From: an uncultured Acinetobacter sp.
GTDB lineage: Bacteria; Pseudomonadota; Gammaproteobacteria; Pseudomonadales; Moraxellaceae
NCBI GenBank assembly: GCA_913777945.1
Contig: CAJYTY010000022.1
Span: 186,001-250,000, forward strand
Direction: 5' to 3'
Length of the DNA stretch: 64,000 bases
In this document: positions 56,501 through 64,000 of the stretch, piece after piece
Position numbering within the stretch: the first letter of the stretch is position 1
Layout of the letters: each line of letters begins with the position of its first letter
Program-made: the position numbers and the translations under genes
The notes under the pieces: model-generated
What the model was told of the DNA's origin: nothing
Database searches by the model: none
The model's input: the letters and a program-made list of their open reading frames with translations, nothing else

Positions 56501-56629
56501 GATTTGCGGCGGTGCTACACTTGGAAAACGGGCAATGGGTAATTTAGGAATACTCAATACCCCAAATAAAATAATAAATAGTGCAATCACCCAAGCAAAA
56601 ATTGGTCTACGAATGAAAAACTGAGACAT
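53525..56629 (-). CDS. adeB: RND multidrug efflux transporter, AdeB type
   Basis: 1034 residues, the length and order of an HAE1-family RND pump. N-terminal MSQFFIRRPIFAWVIALFII, proton-relay region GMVLAIGIIVDDAIVVIENV, LPMAFAAGSVGIIYRQFTM, and C-terminal VEATVAAAKLRLRPILMTSL. The wording closely follows AdeB of A. baumannii as I remember it. Starts one base after the adeA stop. No outer-membrane adeC gene follows, so a separate channel such as AdeK would be needed. Confidence 0.93.
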   Translation of the reverse strand: MSQFFIRRPIFAWVIALFIILFGVLSIPKLPIARFPSVAPPQISITATYPGATPKTLNDSVVTLIEREMSGVKNLLYYSSTSDNSGSATITATFKPGTDVELAQVDVQNKIKAIESRLPQSVRQQGLMVDAASSGFLMIVGLNSSDNRYSEVDLSDYMARFVIEELKRVNGVGKVQNFGAEKAMRIWVDPDRLVAYGLSIKDVNTAIQNQNIPISPGRIGDLPASKDQQITIPLTALGQLENIEQFENISLKSNKNGANVKLSDVARIEIGAQSYNFAILENGKPSTAIAIQMSPGANAVKTAQGVQEKLDQLSASLPQGMKFSIPYDTAPFVKVSIEKVITTLLEAMVLVFIVMFLFLHNIRYTLIPAIVAPIALLGTFSVMLIAGFSINVLTMFGMVLAIGIIVDDAIVVIENVERIMATEHLSPVEATSKAMTEITNPIIGITLVLAAVFLPMAFAAGSVGIIYRQFTMTMSVSILFSAFLALTLTPALCATLLKPIHAHQEKKGFFGWFDRNFEKLNNQYEKVLFRVTRHVLPAMSIFVGIVAVLIFSFKMVPTAFMPEEDQGWFMTSIQLPADATQQRTLKVVNEFQQFLNHEKGIKDNMAILGFGFSGSGQNTAMFFTNLTDFKERTITAQKVVNNANMAMTDSSEGQTMSVLPPAIDELGTSSGFTLRLLDKGNIGMDALIKAQNQLITLATQNKKLTGVYAEGLPEGSTVQLKIDREKLQALGVNFSDVTDIISTSMGSMYINDFPNQDRMQQVIVQLDAKSRMSIEDIGKIKVNSQSGKLVSMAEVITPVWQHAPQQFNRYNGRPSLSITGSPATGFSSGQAMLEMERLITQLPQGVGYEWTGISLEERQSEAQTTFLLILSMLVVFLVLAALYESWSIPLSVMLVVPLGMVGAFIAVMVRGMPNDIFFKVGLITIIGLSAKNAILIVEFAKTLRQEGMSLVEATVAAAKLRLRPILMTSLAFTCGVIPLVIATGASSETQKAIGTGVFGGMISATILAVFFVPVFFIFVMNIVEKFSQRKHSNK

Positions 56630-56630
56630 C

Positions 56631-57791
56631 TTAGTGTGCTCCTTTTTCAGAGGTAGCTACAGATGGTTGCCAGATTTTAATTTTTAATTTCTGATCCGGC
56701 TGTATACGTTCCGCACCTTCAACCACGATCTTTTCACCAGCACTCAAGCCACTGGTTACTACATAATTACTTTGATAACGCTGCCCTAACTGAACAGGTT
56801 TAATAACAGCCTGTCCCTGTGAATTGATAACCGTAACATTGGTCTTTCCACTGATATCATGTTGAATTGCTCGTTCCGGTATCAAAATCGCGTTGTCAAT
56901 TACAGCACGATTGATATTGACCCGCACATACATACCCGGTAGAAGTTCTTGCTGGCTGTTATTGACGAGAATACGGATTGTGACATCACCGGTATCAGGA
57001 TCAACATTAGTATCTGAAAACAGTAATTTTCCCTTTGCCTGATAAGGCTTGCCCTGACTGTTTAAAATAACGACTTGAGGTTGCACATCGGATACTGTTC
57101 CTTGCTGTAACGCTTCTTGTAATTTCTCATATTCACTAATAGATTGTTTCACATCGACATAAACTTGACTGATCTGTTGAATGACAGCCATCGCTTTAGT
57201 ATCTGCTTGACCAACCAATGCACCTTCCGTCACTAAAATCTGACCGATACGACCAGAAATAGGTGCTGTAACCGTAGAATATTTTAAGTTCAATTTCTGT
57301 CTGGTTAATGCTGCTTTTAGTTGAGCAACATCGGCTTTCGCTTGATGATAAGCTGTCTCAGTATTGTTATATTCTTGCTGACTAATTGCATGGCTTGACA
57401 ATAATTGTTCATAACGGCCAAGAAGCGATTTTAAACGTATCACTTCAGCCTGAGCACGTTGTAATGTAGCTTGATTACTCTCTACATCTGCTTGCAAGAT
57501 ATCGGAATTAATTTTGAATAAAGACTGACCTGTTTTGACATCAGAACCTTGTGTAAATAATACCTTTTCCACAATTCCTCCGACTTGTGGACGAATTTCG
57601 GCAATGCGATAGGCTGCTACGCGTGCAGGTAGATTTTCAATAAGGTGAATTGGTTGCTGCTGTGCAGTAAAAACGCTGACAACCGCTGGTGGCTGTTCAG
57701 TTTGAATTTCTTCAGCATTTTTTTTGCAACCCATAAGCATGGCTGCACTCATCCCCAACACACAAAGCTTAAGATGAAAGTGTTTGTTCAT
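56631..57791 (-). CDS. adeA: RND membrane-fusion protein, AdeA type
   Basis: 386 residues. Lipoprotein signal with lipobox near MLMGC, then VVSVFTAQQQPIHLIENLPA, barrel-sandwich hybrid EIRPQVGGIVEKVLFTQGSD, alpha-hairpin with coiled coil (about 100-170), and SGRIGQILVTEGALVG. Periplasmic adaptor joining AdeB to an outer-membrane channel. The ribosome site is weak. Confidence 0.92.
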   Translation of the reverse strand: MNKHFHLKLCVLGMSAAMLMGCKKNAEEIQTEQPPAVVSVFTAQQQPIHLIENLPARVAAYRIAEIRPQVGGIVEKVLFTQGSDVKTGQSLFKINSDILQADVESNQATLQRAQAEVIRLKSLLGRYEQLLSSHAISQQEYNNTETAYHQAKADVAQLKAALTRQKLNLKYSTVTAPISGRIGQILVTEGALVGQADTKAMAVIQQISQVYVDVKQSISEYEKLQEALQQGTVSDVQPQVVILNSQGKPYQAKGKLLFSDTNVDPDTGDVTIRILVNNSQQELLPGMYVRVNINRAVIDNAILIPERAIQHDISGKTNVTVINSQGQAVIKPVQLGQRYQSNYVVTSGLSAGEKIVVEGAERIQPDQKLKIKIWQPSVATSEKGAH

Positions 57792-57839
57792 TTTAACTAC
57801 AACAAAATTAGTGACAGTTGGTATTGTTAAAACTTAGTT

Positions 57840-58200
57840 TCAAATTTCTGCCAATATTGTGTTGAGATTGTGTGGAGAGATACGTAAAGTTACAACTCGG
57901 GTATGTGGTCTACCTAAGTCTGTAAATTTATTTAATACTGCTACTCGTGCATGAATCTCATTGACTTGGCTTTGAAAATTTTTCGCACTGAGTTTATCCC
58001 CTAGCAATTTCATGCAATATATGTTGGTTTCAACTAGACTCCACCAGTGATAGCCTGACCATTTCTTCCAAATAGTTTTTTCTAAACGCTTAACTGTTTG
58101 AAGCAACTTATTGCGTTTTAGCGAGCCCGTCTTTTTATCTTTCGATAACTTCGCATTTTATCTTGATGGAATCACTGCTTGTGCTTGCCGGTCCACAATG
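57840..58200 (-). pseudogene. IS5-family transposase remnant
   Basis: The 88-residue open part reads WKKWSGYHWWSLVETNIYCM, LGDKLSAKNFQSQVNEIHAR and VLNKFTDLGRPHTRVVT, the C-terminal end of an IS5-type DDE transposase. Upstream the frame continues as AVIPSR, a stop, then NAKLSKDKKTGSLKRN, so the gene is broken and its N-terminal two thirds are absent. Confidence 0.75.
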
Positions 58201-58270
58201 TATCAAATAGATGCTGAGATACTCCTAAATTGAACTCATCACTACAGGGCGTTTTTAATTTTAGAAACTA

Positions 58271-58311
58271 AGCATTAAAAATTTAGACGCGATAACGCTA
58301 TTTTTAATGCT
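58271..58311. repeat. Inverted repeat downstream of the IS5 remnant
   Basis: Arms AGCATTAAAAA / TTTTTAATGCT with an inner GCG/CGC. It lies in an otherwise gene-free 300-bp gap (58201-58492). Possibly a transposon end or a terminator; not assigned. Confidence 0.45.
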
Positions 58312-58492
58312 GTCTAACGCTTCTCATTTAAGCATTTAAATAATTTTTATAATCTCTATTTAAGTTTGAATTTTCGGATAATCTTGACTATTTTAGGCTC
58401 AAATGGCAGAGATATTTAAGATATAAACAATAAATGCATTAGCATTGTTGGTAAAAGCCAAACAAATACTGCCAGTCAAAAAATTCACAAAA

Positions 58493-59038
58493 TTAATGCG
58501 CTACATTCCTGATAAATTTAACCGTATTTAATCCTGAATTGATGTAGGTGTAATGAGTAGAGCTTGGAAATACCAAACTTTCATTTGCTTTTAAAATATG
58601 CGCTGTATCGTTAATTTGAAGAGTAAGCTCGCCTTCCAACACCCATATCATTTCATACCATCCATCGGCATCGGGTTCTGCTTCATACTTTTCCCCTGTA
58701 GCCAAACACCATACCCACATTTCTGTCTGATGTTTTGATGGCATTGCACCCACTAAAGTTGCATAGCTCTCTGATTGACTGCCTTTCCAAGCCAAGACAT
58801 TCGTTAATTTTGGAAGATCATGAGCGTGATCACTTACAAGCGTTACAAAGTCTATTTTAAGAGCAGATGCAATTGCATCGAGCTTAGCCAAGCTAATATT
58901 CATCTGATTACTTTCCAGAGCTATCACTGTGCGCCTACTTAATCCGGCTAAATTTGCCAATTCAACCTGACTCAAGCTGGCTTTTTCTCTGAAATGCCTA
59001 ATATTCTGCCCTACAAACTCTAATACCTTGTTGGTCAT
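58493..59038 (-). CDS. XRE-family regulator with cupin domain
   Basis: 181 residues: N-terminal helix-turn-helix (SLSQVELANLAGLSRRTVIA) and C-terminal cupin (WYEMIWVLEGELTLQINDT; LVFPSSTHYTYINSG). This fusion is common next to EamA exporters and senses small ligands. It is divergent from the EamA gene with 96 bp between the starts, which probably hold its operator. Confidence 0.88.
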   Translation of the reverse strand: MTNKVLEFVGQNIRHFREKASLSQVELANLAGLSRRTVIALESNQMNISLAKLDAIASALKIDFVTLVSDHAHDLPKLTNVLAWKGSQSESYATLVGAMPSKHQTEMWVWCLATGEKYEAEPDADGWYEMIWVLEGELTLQINDTAHILKANESLVFPSSTHYTYINSGLNTVKFIRNVAH

Positions 59039-59134
59039 ACGCTATCTATTGAATGTTTTGAGCAGTATATTGCACAAAAAAATAATTTAATGCAATAATG
59101 CGTAATATATTGCACATTCTGTTGGTCTTTCACT

Positions 59135-60025
59135 ATGTCGATCACTTCGTCTTCAAAATTTCCTGAAATTGTATTGATCCTCATTACAATTCTCTGGGGT
59201 GGTACTTTTTTAGCCGTACATTATGCTCTGAACTTTACTTCACCAATTTTTTTTGTAGGTACACGCTTCGGTATCGCGGCAGCTGTTCTATTTCTAGTGT
59301 CTTATCAACAACTCAGAAATTTCAGCCGTCAAGAAGTGATTGCCGGTTTTTTCATTGGTATCGTTATCGCCTTTTCTTATGTATTTCAAACGGTAGGCCT
59401 GCAAACGATCACAAGTAGTGAGTCGGCATTCCTCACGGCGCTTTATGTCCCTTTTGTGCCGATATTGCTTTTTCTTTTCTTTAAAAAAGTACCTGCGTTT
59501 AATATCTGGATCGGGGTTGTACTGGCATTTTTTGGTCTGCTTTTGCTTACCGGGAATAGTATGTCTCAAATAGATTTAAGTTACGGACAGGTCATGACCA
59601 TATGCAGTGCGATCGGAATTGCCATGGAGATTATTTTAATTGGATTCTTTGCGGGTAAAGTGAATTTAGGCAAGGTAACGTTTATTCAGCTTGTTGTGGC
59701 CTCAATTGCCTGTTTCGTAGCAATTCCTTTTAGCCAATCGGAATACATTCCTAATCTTTCGTGGCAGTTTATCCTGATTGTCGGTGCATTAGGATGTGCG
59801 AGTGCATTAATTCAATTCGCAATGAATTGGGCACAACGTACGGTAGATCCATCAAAAGCTGCAATTATCTATTCTGGAGAACCTGTATGGGCTGCAATTT
59901 TTGGCCGTTTGGCTGGGGAGCGACTATCAATATTATCGATTTTTGGAGGGATTTTAGTTTTATTGGGCGTGTTAGTCAGTGAGTTAAAGTTTAAAAAATT
60001 GTGGGTTTATTTTTTTAAAAGATAG
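59135..60025 (+). CDS. EamA/DMT family transporter
   Basis: 296 residues, ten membrane segments in two EamA repeats: ILWGGTFLAVHYALNFTSPI in the first and NWAQRTVDPSKAAIIYSGEP in the second. Inner-membrane exporter of metabolites or amino acids; the substrate is unknown. Probably controlled by the divergent XRE-cupin protein. Confidence 0.88.
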   Translation: MSITSSSKFPEIVLILITILWGGTFLAVHYALNFTSPIFFVGTRFGIAAAVLFLVSYQQLRNFSRQEVIAGFFIGIVIAFSYVFQTVGLQTITSSESAFLTALYVPFVPILLFLFFKKVPAFNIWIGVVLAFFGLLLLTGNSMSQIDLSYGQVMTICSAIGIAMEIILIGFFAGKVNLGKVTFIQLVVASIACFVAIPFSQSEYIPNLSWQFILIVGALGCASALIQFAMNWAQRTVDPSKAAIIYSGEPVWAAIFGRLAGERLSILSIFGGILVLLGVLVSELKFKKLWVYFFKR

Positions 60026-60141
60026 TGAAATGACGATTTCTCTTTCAATAGGCATTTAAATGATTTGAGCTCGTCAAAACAAATCTGAATGCGCCACAAA
60101 AGACTTTTGAATTTCATATAAATATTTTTGTGTAAAACTAT

Positions 60142-60167
60142 AATGGAAGTGTTTCACTTCCATTTTT
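60142..60167 (+). terminator. Intrinsic terminator of the EamA gene
   Basis: Perfect ten-base stem AATGGAAGTG / CACTTCCATT with a three-base loop and T-run. The rest of the 409-bp gap 60026-60434 shows no gene. Confidence 0.85.
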
Positions 60168-60434
60168 CAATTCTAATAAATCAACTACTGTGAGAAAAAA
60201 CCAAATACGATGAATCAGTTGGTCGTTAGAGAAATTCTTTTTGAAATGTCAGAGTCTGTCTCATACGTAATCAAAATTCACAGATTCATATCAATTATGT
60301 TCTCTATTGTTAAAAAATAGACCAGTCGTCTTGATTTTAATCATAACTTACCTACAATCAATTTTAAGGTCATCAATCAATATTTCTAATTTCTGTATAG
60401 AAGTGTTTCTTATGCAGAATATGGAGTTAAATCA

Positions 60435-61454
60435 ATGAATAATATTACCAATCAGCGTATTGTTTTAGCTGCAAGACCAGTCGGTGAACCAAAACATAGT
60501 GATTTCAAAATTGAGGAAGTTCAGCTTCCTGAGCTTAAACAAGGCGAAATCTTGTTAAAAACCGTTTATCTATCACTCGATCCGTATATGCGTGGTCGTA
60601 TGAGTGATGCTCCCTCTTACGCGGCACCTGTCGAAATTGGTGGCGTAATGGTTGGTGGAACAGTGAGTCAAGTTGTTGCCACTAAAAACTCAAAGTTTAA
60701 AGAAGGTGAATGGATTCTTTCTGGAAATGGTTGGCAGGCTTACGCGATCTCAGATGGCACGGCGTGTCAAAGTTTGGGCATGCATCCCGAACATCCCGCT
60801 TGGGCATTAGGTATTTTAGGAATGCCAGGCTTTACCGCTTATATGGGGCTTTTAGACATTGGTCAGCCTAAAGCAGGTGAAACCTTAGTGGTTGCCGCTG
60901 CAACTGGCCCCGTAGGTGCAACAGTCGGACAGATTGGTAAACTTAAAGGTTGTCGTGTGGTCGGTGTCGCTGGCGGAGCGGAAAAATGCCGTTATGCTGT
61001 CGAAGAACTCGGTTTTGATGCATGTATTGATCATCGTGATGAAAATTTCGCAGAGAAATTAAAACAGGCTGTTCCTGATGGCATTGATATCTATTACGAA
61101 AATGTAGGCGGAAAAGTCTTTGAGGCTGTATGGCCATTACTTAACTCGGCTGCACGTGTACCTTTGTGTGGCGTAGTTGCTCAATATAACGCGACCGAAC
61201 AAGCACAGGGGCCAGATCGCCTGCCTGGTTTTATCTCTACCCTATTAAAAAAACGAATTCGCATGCAAGGTTTCATTATTTTTGATGATTATGGTAGCCA
61301 GTACCCTGAATTTAATCAGCAAATGTCTGAGTGGCTAAAAGAAGGTAAAATCAAATACAAAGAACATATGGTGCAAGGTTTAGATAACGTGATTGACGCT
61401 TTCAATGGCATGCTAAAGGGTGAAAATTTTGGCAAAGTCGTGGTCAAACTCTAA
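60435..61454 (+). CDS. NADP-dependent alkenal/curcumin reductase-like oxidoreductase (CurA family)
   Basis: 339 residues of a zinc-free medium-chain reductase: YLSLDPYMRGRMSDAP is the family hallmark, LGILGMPGFTAYMGLLDIG, then the NADP loop VVAAATGPVGATVGQIGKLKG and DIYYENVGGKVFEAV. Reduces enone double bonds of reactive carbonyls. GGAG lies upstream. First of a three-gene operon with a GST and an SDR, suggesting electrophile detoxification. Confidence 0.9.
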   Translation: MNNITNQRIVLAARPVGEPKHSDFKIEEVQLPELKQGEILLKTVYLSLDPYMRGRMSDAPSYAAPVEIGGVMVGGTVSQVVATKNSKFKEGEWILSGNGWQAYAISDGTACQSLGMHPEHPAWALGILGMPGFTAYMGLLDIGQPKAGETLVVAAATGPVGATVGQIGKLKGCRVVGVAGGAEKCRYAVEELGFDACIDHRDENFAEKLKQAVPDGIDIYYENVGGKVFEAVWPLLNSAARVPLCGVVAQYNATEQAQGPDRLPGFISTLLKKRIRMQGFIIFDDYGSQYPEFNQQMSEWLKEGKIKYKEHMVQGLDNVIDAFNGMLKGENFGKVVVKL

Positions 61455-61466
61455 CAAGGAAGCCTT

Positions 61467-62093
61467 ATGATTACACTGCATCATTTAGATCAATCACGTT
61501 CTTTTCGTATTTTATGGTTACTTGAAGAGATTCAACAGCCGTATCAGTTACAACGCTACTATCGTGATCTGAATACGCATTTAGCTCCAGATTCTTTAAA
61601 ATCAATCCATGCTTTAGGGAAATCGCCTGTCATAGAATGGGATGGTAAAGTGATTACAGAATCTGGTGCGATTGTTGAGCTTTTAATTGCCAAACTTGCA
61701 CCACATTTAGCACCCGATTCAAGTGAAGATCTCTATGCAGATTACCTGCAATGGATTCATTTTTCTGAAAGCTCTGCCATGTTGCCATTTTTGTTAAAAA
61801 CATTTAATGCAATGGAAACAAAGCAAGGTACAGAATTGGTATTTTTAGAACGCTATACGCAAGTTGAGTTTGAAAAAGTATTTGGTTTCTTAGATGACTA
61901 TTTGGCAGATAAAAAGTACTTTGTTGATCAGCGTTTAACTGGTGCTGACTTTATGATGGGCTTTGGATTACATGCTTTAGTTCATCAAATGCAACAAGGT
62001 AAAAAGTATCCAAATATTCAACGCTATGTTGAGGGCTTGAGTTTACTGCCAAGCTGGCAAGCCGCGGTCAAAATCGAACAGGAAAAGTCATAA
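61467..62093 (+). CDS. Glutathione S-transferase
   Basis: 208 residues. Thioredoxin-like N-terminal domain (HHLDQSRSFRILWLLEEI; the cis-Pro and glutathione-binding KSPVIEWDGKVITESGAIVE) and helical C-terminal domain (LTGADFMMGFGLHALV). Conjugates or reduces with glutathione in the cytoplasm. AAGGAA precedes the ATG; 12 bp after the reductase gene; its stop overlaps the SDR start by one base. Confidence 0.93.
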   Translation: MITLHHLDQSRSFRILWLLEEIQQPYQLQRYYRDLNTHLAPDSLKSIHALGKSPVIEWDGKVITESGAIVELLIAKLAPHLAPDSSEDLYADYLQWIHFSESSAMLPFLLKTFNAMETKQGTELVFLERYTQVEFEKVFGFLDDYLADKKYFVDQRLTGADFMMGFGLHALVHQMQQGKKYPNIQRYVEGLSLLPSWQAAVKIEQEKS

Positions 62094-62797
62094 TGAAAGA
62101 AAATCAGCGTGCTATTGTCGTGGGTGCTTCACGAGGAATTGGTTTAGGACTGGTTCGGGAATTACTTCTTCAGCAGTGGAGCGTTATTGCGACACTTCGA
62201 GATATAACTCGTGTACCCAATGACCTCAAACAATTACTTGCAGAATATCCAGACCGATTGGAATTGGCTGAGCTAGATCTGAGTCATTTAGATACTGCCA
62301 ATATGATCACCAGCAAATATTCAGAAGGTTCAGTAGATCTGCTTTTAGTGTCTGCGGGTATAGCGGGGCCAGAACATCAGCGCGTCGAACAATCACAGCC
62401 AAATGAAATTTTAGACCTGTTTTGGGTTAACTGTATTGCACCTGTGACCATTGCCAGAAAATTCCTTCCACTCATGAAAGCAAACAGCCTTATTGCATTT
62501 ATGAGTTCAAGAATGGGCAGTGTTGCGCTCAATGACGATGGCAGTATGGAGTTGTATCGTGCCAGCAAGGCCGCTTTAAACAGTATCAGCCGTGGTTTTG
62601 CACAAAATGAGGCGATTCCACTGAATATCGGTGTGTTGAATTTACATCCGGGCTGGGTTCAAACAGAGATGGGCGGAAGCCAAGCGCCAGTTACGGTCAA
62701 GGAAAGTACTGCAGGACTGGTAAAGGTAATACAGGCTTCTATCGGCAGCAACCAACACAAATTTATTGATTTTCAAGGTCATGAAATGGCATGGTGA
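62093..62797 (+). CDS. Short-chain dehydrogenase/reductase
   Basis: 234 residues with the NAD(P) motif VVGASRGIGLGLVRELL, LLVSAGIAG, Ser in AFMSSRMGSVAL and the catalytic YRASKAALN. It resembles the CsgA-like SDR subgroup. Substrate unknown. ATG overlaps the GST stop (TAATG), indicating coupling. Confidence 0.92.
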   Translation: MKENQRAIVVGASRGIGLGLVRELLLQQWSVIATLRDITRVPNDLKQLLAEYPDRLELAELDLSHLDTANMITSKYSEGSVDLLLVSAGIAGPEHQRVEQSQPNEILDLFWVNCIAPVTIARKFLPLMKANSLIAFMSSRMGSVALNDDGSMELYRASKAALNSISRGFAQNEAIPLNIGVLNLHPGWVQTEMGGSQAPVTVKESTAGLVKVIQASIGSNQHKFIDFQGHEMAW

Positions 62798-62896
62798 TTT
62801 GATCTTTTCAATCGCGTGATTTGAATAGGCTTGGTTACCTATCATTCAAAAGAGTGGAAAATAGGTGCAGCCCTACTCTTAACAGGTCATGCAATA

Positions 62897-62982
62897 AACA
62901 AAAAAAGCTAAACACCGTTTTGTGTTGTGATGTTCATCAACTCGTTGATATTCACTTTCACCAGATAGGGTTTAGCTTTTTT
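62897..62982 (-). terminator. Terminator whose 5' arm lies in the coding sequence
   Basis: GTTTAGCTTTTTT at 62970-62982 is complementary to AAAAAAAGCTAAAC at 62900-62913. Read on the minus strand, the stem is formed by codons near the end of the TonB-like gene and sequence just past its stop, with a T-run after. The loop is long (about 55 nt). Confidence 0.55.
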
Positions 62983-63804
62983 ATTCTGAATGAGTGGCTC
63001 AACATCGAGCGTTTTTAAAAATGATTGAATATCGTCGGAGGGAATTAAATCGGCAGTATATTGAACCAGTATAACGCGAGACTGTGAAGGTAAAATCAGG
63101 AAAACGAGTTCATCGATATGTTGAGCAAAGCTTTGAAGTATTTGTTTCTCTGTTTTACTCAAAATTTGCTGTTTCAACTGATTCTCTTGAAAAATCTGTT
63201 CTTGAGTATAGGGCTGATTCATTAATGCTTGAGTAAGTTGCTCAATTTCTATTTGATCGCTTATAAAGGGATATATTTCGATGATCTGGACAAGCTCACT
63301 ATTTTGTGGCGCCTGAACATTCTTAACGTGTGATGTATCGGGATGCTTGGGCTCTAAATTTAATTGTGATAGCAAAGCGGGATCGATTTTTTCAGGATTC
63401 AACTGATATTGATCTGAAGTGACTTTAGCCCGACGAATGGCTTGTTTGGCTCTAAGCTGGGCCGCCAGTAAAGGATCAATTGCTTGATTTCCCTTTGTTG
63501 CCTCTTGGCTAAACTCCAGCACATTTAACTGGGCTGTTTGCCCCAAACTCTGCGTATCATACTGACCAAAAGGCGTTTCAATCAATGTTTCTGGCATGGG
63601 TGGCATTTTGACGGCGGGTTTAAAACTCAACGAATCATTTTGTTCAACAGCGCTTGTTGGCATGAAGATAACACTCATACCTTTTTTGATTTCTGGCGTT
63701 TGCTCAACTGGACGAGAAATAACAAACACGACCAATCCAATATGCAATATTGCAGTGAAAAATAAAGCAAAAGGCGAAATCTTCGATTGGTCATGAAGTC
63801 TCAT
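62908..63804 (-). CDS. TonB-like envelope protein of unknown function, 298 aa
   Basis: A short cytoplasmic start, one membrane anchor (about residues 11-28, ALFFTAILHIGLVVFVIS), then a Pro-containing periplasmic stretch and a helical, glutamine-rich region, as in TonB or TonB-accessory proteins. The C-terminal part (SRVILVQYTADLIPSDDIQS) does not show the usual TonB end. GGGGAG precedes the ATG. It lies directly downstream of a TonB-dependent receptor on the same strand, which supports a role in the same uptake system. Confidence 0.65.
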   Translation of the reverse strand: MRLHDQSKISPFALFFTAILHIGLVVFVISRPVEQTPEIKKGMSVIFMPTSAVEQNDSLSFKPAVKMPPMPETLIETPFGQYDTQSLGQTAQLNVLEFSQEATKGNQAIDPLLAAQLRAKQAIRRAKVTSDQYQLNPEKIDPALLSQLNLEPKHPDTSHVKNVQAPQNSELVQIIEIYPFISDQIEIEQLTQALMNQPYTQEQIFQENQLKQQILSKTEKQILQSFAQHIDELVFLILPSQSRVILVQYTADLIPSDDIQSFLKTLDVEPLIQNKKAKPYLVKVNINELMNITTQNGV

Positions 63805-63822
63805 AGCTGACTCCCCAGCGAT

Positions 63823-64000
63823 TTAAAATAAATACCTTAAGGTGAATCTTAGGTTACGCCCTTCACTCGGATGGATATGTTTATCTGAAATTCCTTCTCT
63901 TTCAGCAGAACCAGGCGCACATGCCGCAGTATTGAAATCTTGTGCAGCACACGATGCATAGTAGTATTCGATATCATTCACCTTTTTATCCAATACATTG
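63823..64000 (-). CDS. TonB-dependent outer-membrane receptor, C-terminal end (start outside window)
   Basis: The minus-strand frame from the window edge ends with EGRNLRFTLRYLF and a stop. The alternating pattern with a terminal aromatic Phe is the last beta strand of an outer-membrane TonB-dependent receptor. A Cys-containing loop (YYYASCAAQDFNTAACAPGS) precedes it. Ligand unknown; most of the gene is beyond the window. Confidence 0.75.
   Translation of the reverse strand, partial: NVLDKKVNDIEYYYASCAAQDFNTAACAPGSAEREGISDKHIHPSEGRNLRFTLRYLF

Noticed and set aside
58285..58320. Integron attC-like sequence (TGTCTAACGC)
   Set aside because: No matching partner core at the right distance and no gene-cassette structure around it.

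Overview
The window is an AT-rich stretch of a gammaproteobacterial chromosome that reads as Acinetobacter. The protein set points there: AdeR/AdeS/AdeA/AdeB-type efflux genes, a BlsA-like BLUF protein, an Acinetobacter-style acetoin cluster, and the aroC-prmB, tkt/metK and ruvC/nnr/queG/bioB neighbourhoods. This assignment rests on recognising protein families, not on a database search.

Region by region. (1) 1-9.2 kb: end of an alpha/beta hydrolase, a GAF-type regulator divergent from an AldB-like aldehyde dehydrogenase, a glutamine amidotransferase-like protein, a GFA protein, an AraC regulator with an AzlC/AzlD amino-acid exporter, a secreted Ntn-type amidase and a lipoprotein. (2) 9.2-22.5 kb: housekeeping genes aroC, prmB, yceI, tkt, metK, fxsA, ruvC, nnr, queG and bioB. 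(3) 22.7-24.1 kb: BLUF photoreceptor, then a CAU-anticodon tRNA. (4) 24.1-35.4 kb: a genomic island of about 11.3 kb inserted in the 3' part of that tRNA. The last 45 bp of the tRNA are repeated exactly at the far end. The island carries a TIR-domain protein, a membrane protein inserted in a broken gene, a RES-domain protein and a PD-(D/E)XK nuclease lying between two ~210-bp structured repeats, and a Gabija-type pair (OLD-family ATPase/TOPRIM nuclease plus UvrD-like helicase). No integrase gene is visible. (5) 35.4-37.1 kb: a DUF333 lipoprotein and much non-coding DNA. (6) 37.1-45.9 kb: acetoin/2,3-butanediol catabolism (bdhA, lpd, acoC, acoB, acoA, a divergent lipA paralogue and a second GAF-type regulator), with the scar of a lost short-chain dehydrogenase. 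(7) 45.9-50.8 kb: KatE-type catalase and an arsenic operon (arsR, arsC, acr3) ending in an arsH/gltS fusion scar. (8) 51-58.2 kb: adeR-adeS, a GNAT gene, adeA-adeB and an IS5-family remnant. (9) 58.5-64 kb: XRE-cupin regulator and divergent EamA exporter, a CurA-like reductase/GST/SDR operon, a TonB-like protein and the end of a TonB-dependent receptor.

How the genes work together. The two GAF regulators are paralogues. Both of their presumed target promoters carry the same pair of CCAACCTT-like boxes 11 bp apart, just upstream of a -10-like element, which suggests a shared operator design for the aldehyde and acetoin operons. Together these would convert 2,3-butanediol to acetoin, then to acetyl-CoA and acetaldehyde, with the aldehyde oxidised by the AldB-like enzyme.

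The most novel part is the tRNA island, above all the repeat-bounded RES plus PD-(D/E)XK cassette. It fits no defence system I can name and sits next to a recognisable one.
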